In this document: in pieces, positions 59,974-64,000 of the stretch
Layout: each line of letters begins with the position of its first letter
Position numbering within the stretch: the stretch's first letter is position 1
Assembly (NCBI RefSeq): GCF_040729435.1
Contig: NZ_CP160398.1
Coordinates: 496,001 to 560,000 of the forward strand
DNA: 64,000 nucleotides
Reading direction: 5' to 3'
Origin: Pseudomonas sp. HOU2
GTDB taxonomy: Bacteria > Pseudomonadota > Gammaproteobacteria > Pseudomonadales > Pseudomonadaceae
Notes under the pieces: generated by a model
Databases searched by the model: none
Told to the model about the DNA's origin: nothing
What the model saw: only the letters and a program-made list of their open reading frames with translations
Made by a program: the position numbers and the translations under genes

Positions 59974-62855
59974 GAGAGCACCTCACCATTCAGCAGGCCA
60001 GGCGTCTTGAGCGATGGTTTGGGCAAGGACGGGGCCGGAAGGCCTGGCAGCTTGCCCGCCTTGCTTGCAGCACCCAATATCCCCGAAGCACTCGGCAGCG
60101 CCGCACTCGCCAGTTTCGGCAACCCGGCCGCCCCGCCCTGCACCGCCCCTTTCACCTGCTGCGCCGTCTGCATCGCGCCCATGCCGCTCTGCGCCAGCTC
60201 CTTGCCCTTCTCCAGCATGTCCCAGTTCTTGTTCGGCAGAACCTGCGCAACCATCGCCTGCACCTGGCTTGGCACGTCTTCAGTGGCTGGCGGTTTCAGC
60301 GGCCATTCCGCTTTGCCGATGTAGCTGCCCTCACTCCAGGTGTCCGCCGGATCCTTGCCGAACAACACACGCGCGGGGCCTGGGGCGGCGCCGGCGACGC
60401 TGGCGAAACCCTTGGCGTCGAGCTTGCCCTTGATGCTTTTGCCGAGGGCGTCGATGACCTCGTAGTCGCCTTCCTTGATGCCTTGGCGCCCGGCGTACTG
60501 GTTGAACAGTTCCAGATTGCCCTTGCCCGGTTTCGGCGGTTCCGGGAACACCCCGGCCAGACTTTTCGCCCCGGTGTAGGCGAAGTTCGCCGCGTGCGCG
60601 GTGTACGGGCCGGTGGTGGCGTGGGTGATGCCGCCGGCGTTGTAGGTGGTCGCGCTACCGCCGCCCTGGATCACCAGCTCGGTCTTGGCGGTGATGGTGA
60701 TGCGGTCGGCATTGGCGGTGATGTTGAGTTTGGCCAGCAGGTTAATGCTGTCCTTCAAGGCCTTGACGTCGATGTCGCCGGACGCCGCGACCAGGCGCCA
60801 GCCCATACTTTGCACGAACAGGCGCATGCCACGGCTGGCACTGGCCAGCAGGCGTTTGCCGATGGAAAAACTGGTGTGCCCGGTGCTACTCAGGGCCAGG
60901 TGCTCACCGGTGGCGATATGGCTGGAGCGCGGTGTAGTCAGGGCGATACCCGCCGGGCTGGCGAGCACCAGATGCGGTTCAGTGAATTCCGGAAATTCAT
61001 TGGCGGTCATGTTCGCCGGGCCACTGCCGAGCACGCCTTGATGCTGCGCGTGCAACGCCTTGGCCACGTCGTCCTGATCACCCGCTTCTTGCGCTTGAAG
61101 CTCTTTGGCCTGAGTGGCGAAACCGTCCTGCTGATCGCTCGCGGTGGCGAGGCGCTCGGCAGTTTCCGGCAAATCCTTGTGGTGTTTGGATTCGTTCGGG
61201 CGCGGCTCGGTGGTGATCAACAGACCGGCGCCGGCACGCACCGCGCCATGGCGGTCGGTACGCAGCTCGAAACCTTCGCCACGCGGCTGCCCGCCGCTCG
61301 GGCGTGGGTGGGTCAGGTAGCCGAGGTTGATCGCACTGGCGCCGTGATCACTGCGCAGCGCGATGCTGATCTCGCTGGTAGTGTCGTCGATGCGCAGTTC
61401 GTTGGCGCGGCTGCCCTTGTATTCCTTGCTCTTGACCGTGGCCAGGGTCTTGAAGTCCGGCAGCTTGTACGGCGGCAGGTTGGCGCCGTGGTACAGGCAG
61501 CCGGTGATCAGCGGCTGATCGGGATCGCCTTCGAGGAAGGTGATCAACACCTCCATGCCGACCCGCGGAATGTTGATCGCGCCAAAGGTTTCCGCGGCCC
61601 AGTTCGAGGCCACACGCATCCAGCAACTGGTCTTGTCGTCGTGCTCGCCTTCGCGATCCCAGAAGAACTGCACCTTCACCCGGCCGTACTGGTCGCAGTA
61701 AATTTCTTCGCCCTCGGGGCCGCAGACCACGGCGCTCTGAGTGCCGAGGACTTTCGGTTTCGGGTGATCGAGCGGCGGCCGGTACGGCACATCCCACGGG
61801 ATCGCATTGAAGCGGTTGCGGTAGCCCTGGTGGAAATCGTCCTTGTTGTCGGTGGTGTCGCTGGTCACCGACTCTTCGAGCACTTGCGGCTGTTTGCCTT
61901 CGTGGAAGATCTCGGTCAGCAGCCACAGATCGTTCCAGGTCGGGTTGGCGTGTTCGGTGAGGGCGAGGAAATGCCCGCTGACCAGAATCGGCTGATCGCT
62001 GTTGCCTTCGGCCAGCCGGTAGTCAGTGCGATGGCGTTCCAGTGCGCGATTGGCCAGATGCTTGCCGCGCTCGCGGTCAACGAAACGCCCCGGGTAATCG
62101 TAATCTTCCAGATCCGGCTGAGCGCTGCTCTTGGCATCGCTTTCCAACTCGATCTTCGGTTTGACGAAGTCATAATCGCGCCGCGTGGTGCGGCTGGTGC
62201 GGGTCGCCAGACGCAGGCCGAAACGCTTGATCACCGGTTGATCGGCGACCAGTCCGGAGTCCTGCTGATAGGCCACCGGCGCCAGTTTTGGGAACACCGT
62301 CTGGTCATCGCCGAACATCAGCTTGTGGCCGCTGGCGGTGTGCTGGAAGTGATAGTGAATCCCCTCCTCCTCACACAGGCGCTGGACGAAATGCAGATCG
62401 CTTTCGTCGTACTGCACGCAGTAGATGCGCTCCGGGTAAATCGCGCTCAGCTGGAAGTGATAGTCGCTGGCGAGGATGCCGTGTTCTTCCAGGACCTTGC
62501 TGATGATCTGTTGCACGGTCATCTGCTGGAAAATGCGCTGGTTGACCCGATGCGCGAGGTACGACAGCTGCGGGCGCAGGGAGATTTTATAGCGGGTCAG
62601 GCGCTTGCCGGCCTCGCCCTGGGCGATGCTGTAGATCAGCCCGTGAATCCCCGTGCCGCTGGGCGACAGCTGCAGGAACGCGAGTTTGTGCAGCAGGCTT
62701 TCGAGGTTGATCGAGGCCTTCTCACTGACCAGTTCCAGCTCGAACTCGAAGGGGGTGTTGAGCGCCTCTTTCCCGGTGAACGACAGCACCTGGAAATCGC
62801 TGTCCGCGCCATCGATGGTCAGATTGAAATGAGGCTGATTGGCCGGTGAGAACAT
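59970..62855 (-). CDS. vgrG: Type VI secretion tip protein VgrG (TssI) with long C-terminal extension
   Basis: 961 aa from the ATG at 62855 (GAGGAA site); an upstream ATG at 62891 is possible. Residues 1-480: VgrG core with FQVLSFTGKEALNTPFEFEL and the gp5-like GRVKVQFFWDREGEHDDKTS and GMEVLITFLEGDPDQPLITG. About 560-740: DUF2345. The tail, about 740-961, has a transthyretin-like EGDYEVIDALGKSIKGKLDA and an Ala/Gly/Pro-rich end. The tail probably docks effectors. rhs-A follows with an ATGA overlap. The core T6SS genes are absent here. Confidence 0.95.
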   Translation of the reverse strand: MFSPANQPHFNLTIDGADSDFQVLSFTGKEALNTPFEFELELVSEKASINLESLLHKLAFLQLSPSGTGIHGLIYSIAQGEAGKRLTRYKISLRPQLSYLAHRVNQRIFQQMTVQQIISKVLEEHGILASDYHFQLSAIYPERIYCVQYDESDLHFVQRLCEEEGIHYHFQHTASGHKLMFGDDQTVFPKLAPVAYQQDSGLVADQPVIKRFGLRLATRTSRTTRRDYDFVKPKIELESDAKSSAQPDLEDYDYPGRFVDRERGKHLANRALERHRTDYRLAEGNSDQPILVSGHFLALTEHANPTWNDLWLLTEIFHEGKQPQVLEESVTSDTTDNKDDFHQGYRNRFNAIPWDVPYRPPLDHPKPKVLGTQSAVVCGPEGEEIYCDQYGRVKVQFFWDREGEHDDKTSCWMRVASNWAAETFGAINIPRVGMEVLITFLEGDPDQPLITGCLYHGANLPPYKLPDFKTLATVKSKEYKGSRANELRIDDTTSEISIALRSDHGASAINLGYLTHPRPSGGQPRGEGFELRTDRHGAVRAGAGLLITTEPRPNESKHHKDLPETAERLATASDQQDGFATQAKELQAQEAGDQDDVAKALHAQHQGVLGSGPANMTANEFPEFTEPHLVLASPAGIALTTPRSSHIATGEHLALSSTGHTSFSIGKRLLASASRGMRLFVQSMGWRLVAASGDIDVKALKDSINLLAKLNITANADRITITAKTELVIQGGGSATTYNAGGITHATTGPYTAHAANFAYTGAKSLAGVFPEPPKPGKGNLELFNQYAGRQGIKEGDYEVIDALGKSIKGKLDAKGFASVAGAAPGPARVLFGKDPADTWSEGSYIGKAEWPLKPPATEDVPSQVQAMVAQVLPNKNWDMLEKGKELAQSGMGAMQTAQQVKGAVQGGAAGLPKLASAALPSASGILGAASKAGKLPGLPAPSLPKPSLKTPGLLNGEVLS

Positions 62856-62933
62856 CCCTTGTTCCTCGCGCAATGCTGCGACGGGCGCCATTCCATGAAG
62901 CGTGACGCACGCAAAAAATTCTTCAGGTCAAAG

Positions 62934-62964
62934 CCGCCCCGGCCAGCCGCACTGGCCGGGGCGG
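62934..62964 (-). terminator. GC-rich hairpin between hcp and vgrG
   Basis: A 13-base stem (CCGCCCCGGCCAG / CTGGCCGGGGCGG) with a five-base loop. On minus it is followed by CTTTGACC and an AATTTTTT further on. It may reduce read-through from hcp into vgrG so that Hcp is made in excess. Confidence 0.7.
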
Positions 62965-62982
62965 TACAACCATCAGTCGCGA

Positions 62983-63498
62983 TTAAACGACTGGAGCACG
63001 CCAGTCATCGGAACCCGAAGTACCGGATACTTCGTGGGTCCAAGTGATTTTGCGGTAGGTGAACTGCACTTCTTCCAGGTGGGTGAAGTGGGCGTTCGAC
63101 GGGTCCTGGCAGTTGTGCATCTTGTTGTTGATGGCGACGATGATCGCGTCTTCCAGTTTGGTGGTGTAGTAGTGCTCCTGGGTACCTTGAGCCGAAGTGC
63201 GGTACCACTGGATAACGATTTCGCTCATGCGCTCGCCGGAGGTCAGAGCCGCTTGCAGCAGAGGCGAAGCCTTGTCGTAGACCTTGGTGATCACCACTGG
63301 CTTGTGCACGCGCTGACCGGTTGGCTGACCGGACTGCGGGTCACGCGGGATGATCACGTCGTGGGTGAAGGCCTGAACCATGACCTGGTCTTCGTGACCT
63401 TCCTGGAAGGTGTTGCCCACGGAATCGGCGGTGAAAGCGCCGGCAGTGATCAGACCTTGTTTTTCGCCAGTGACGGACATGTACGCTGGTGTTGCCAT
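62983..63498 (-). CDS. hcp: Type VI secretion tube protein Hcp
   Basis: 171 aa from the ATG at 63498 (AGGAGA site; the ORF runs upstream without support). Hcp features: ATPAYMSVTGEKQGLITAG, VMVQAFTHDVIIPRDPQSGQ, GQRVHKPVVITKVYDKASPL and the end VQFTYRKITWTHEVSGTSGS. Forms the stacked hexameric rings of the tube and carries some effectors. It is the first gene of the orphan island and has its own downstream hairpin. Confidence 0.96.
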   Translation of the reverse strand: MATPAYMSVTGEKQGLITAGAFTADSVGNTFQEGHEDQVMVQAFTHDVIIPRDPQSGQPTGQRVHKPVVITKVYDKASPLLQAALTSGERMSEIVIQWYRTSAQGTQEHYYTTKLEDAIIVAINNKMHNCQDPSNAHFTHLEEVQFTYRKITWTHEVSGTSGSDDWRAPVV

Positions 63499-63667
63499 GG
63501 GGATGCTCTCCTTGCTCGAAAATACACAACCGACAGGCACCATTGCCTGTCCGGGTGCCTGCTCAGAGATCAAATTCCGTGCCAGCCATCATCTAGCTAT
63601 TACGGATCAACGGGTTGGCGGCCACGCCTTTGCGTTTAGACGTTTAAAATTTCGATAAACAGAAAAA

Positions 63668-63711
63668 AGTGCGCAAGAAGTTGCGCAGTACTGTGCAACT
63701 TCTTGCGCACT
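63668..63711. repeat. 17-base perfect inverted repeat upstream of hcp
   Basis: AGTGCGCAAGAAGTTGC (63668-63684) and GCAACTTCTTGCGCACT (63695-63711) around GCAGTACTGT. With its A-run on one side it can act as a terminator, but the long exact arms and the palindromic GTAC centre also suit a regulatory or cruciform site. Confidence 0.75.
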
Positions 63712-63770
63712 TGGCTGAAAACCTTGATCCAGAGAGGTTTGAAGGGGGTTCACGGGTGAAATCCACGAAA

Positions 63771-63796
63771 CCACTGCGCAACTTTTTGCGCAGTGG
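63771..63796 (-). terminator. Hairpin downstream of the glycosylase gene
   Basis: CCACTGCGCAA and TTGCGCAGTGG, loop CTTT, seven bases after the glycosylase stop on minus. Shares GCGCAA/TTGCGC with the larger repeat at 63668. Confidence 0.75.
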
Positions 63797-63802
63797 TGAT
63801 GT

Positions 63803-64000
63803 TTAAATTTTCGGCGCCGACGACGCTACCTGCAATTGACGATAAGCCTCGACCAACTGCTGAAGATTGAACGCGAGGTTCCTCCCGCTCGGGTTCGGCA
63901 ACACCCACACGTGCGCGCCGCCGAAGGTCTTCGCCTGCGGCCCCCACGCCACCAACTTCTGCCCCGACAACGCCGCATGCGCAGCCTTGCCAAGAAACGC
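63803..64000 (-). CDS. mug: Mismatch-specific DNA glycosylase (Mug family), partial (N-terminus outside window)
   Basis: The last 65 codons are in the window; the start lies beyond base 64000. The visible part contains AWGPQAKTFGGAHVWVLPNP and SGRNLAFNLQQLVEAYRQL, which match the C-terminal active-site region VWVLPNPSG of Mug/TDG-type enzymes. These remove uracil and ethenocytosine opposite guanine in double-stranded DNA. Stop TAA at 63803-63805, followed by a hairpin. Confidence 0.88.
   Translation of the reverse strand, partial: AFLGKAAHAALSGQKLVAWGPQAKTFGGAHVWVLPNPSGRNLAFNLQQLVEAYRQLQVASSAPKI

Larger units (their letters stand above)
63499..63802. other. hcp upstream region
   Basis: About 300 bases holding the hcp promoter and the two hairpins listed separately. 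No gene; a minus ORF at 63750-63947 overlaps the glycosylase in another frame and is a shadow. Confidence 0.5.

Noticed and set aside
60483..62849. Plus-strand ORF of 788 codons opposite vgrG
   Set aside because: Exact antisense of a clear VgrG coding region; its translation is His/Gln/Arg-rich with no family, as is common opposite GC-rich genes.

Overview
The window reads as chromosome of a fluorescent-group Pseudomonas. The grounds are: GC-rich codon use with long antisense ORF shadows; two copies of the inverted GTGGGAGCTGGCTTGCCAGC-type REP element common in that lineage; the aguA/aguB agmatine pathway; a trans-4-hydroxyproline catabolic cluster; and an ice-nucleation protein of the kind known from Pseudomonas, Pantoea and Xanthomonas. 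Species cannot be fixed from the sequence alone.

Layout. 1-2.0 kb (minus): exported oxidation operon of a c5-type cytochrome lipoprotein, a Tat-exported FAD lactone oxidase and the start of a DSD1-type PLP enzyme. 2.4-9.7 kb: NADP-dependent glyceraldehyde-3-phosphate dehydrogenase (gapN type), a FUSC membrane protein, an OafA-type acyltransferase, a divergent EamA transporter/Lrp regulator pair, a small lipoprotein and a Bax-inhibitor-1 family protein. 9.8-18.3 kb: accessory segment beginning at tRNA-Ser(UGA), with a stefin-like bacterial cystatin, several small unknown proteins, a GAF-only protein, a four-helix membrane protein, a formaldehyde-dehydrogenase-like zinc enzyme and a full-length ice-nucleation gene. 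Two 30-base terminator hairpins, exact inverted copies of each other, lie at its ends. 18.3-24.5 kb: NTF2-like protein, diguanylate cyclase, SDR, AraC regulator, and a divergent cupin/epoxide-hydrolase pair with repeated operator-like half-sites.

24.5-30.9 kb: agmatine/polyamine cluster (GlxA-type regulator, Tat-exported deiminase, polyamine-binding protein, aguB, aguA, divergent LysR). 30.9-37.1 kb: a radical SAM/SPASM protein with an extra C-terminal module, a LysR/RidA pair and a four-gene PhnD/selenate-type ABC importer. 37.1-44.5 kb: trans-4-hydroxyproline catabolism: PAS-AraC regulator, APC permease, 2-epimerase, deaminase, alpha-ketoglutarate semialdehyde dehydrogenase and D-hydroxyproline dehydrogenase, which together lead to alpha-ketoglutarate. 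44.6-49.4 kb: Dyp-type peroxidase, U32 (RlhA-type) protein, RidA, tRNA-Gln and small genes.

49.4-63.5 kb (minus): an orphan type VI secretion effector island reading hcp, vgrG, rhs-A, immunity A, PAAR, rhs-B, immunity B, without structural T6SS genes. The two Rhs proteins share closely related delivery shells but carry unrelated C-terminal tips: an HNH-like nuclease in rhs-A and a Tse2-like domain in rhs-B. Each is followed by a small overlapping ORF that is probably its immunity protein. The window ends inside a mismatch-specific DNA glycosylase gene.

The items most worth a second look are the two Rhs toxin-immunity modules, the bacterial cystatin, the ice-nucleation segment with its mirrored hairpins, the radical SAM fusion, and the gapN lineage that lacks the usual ALDH glutamate.
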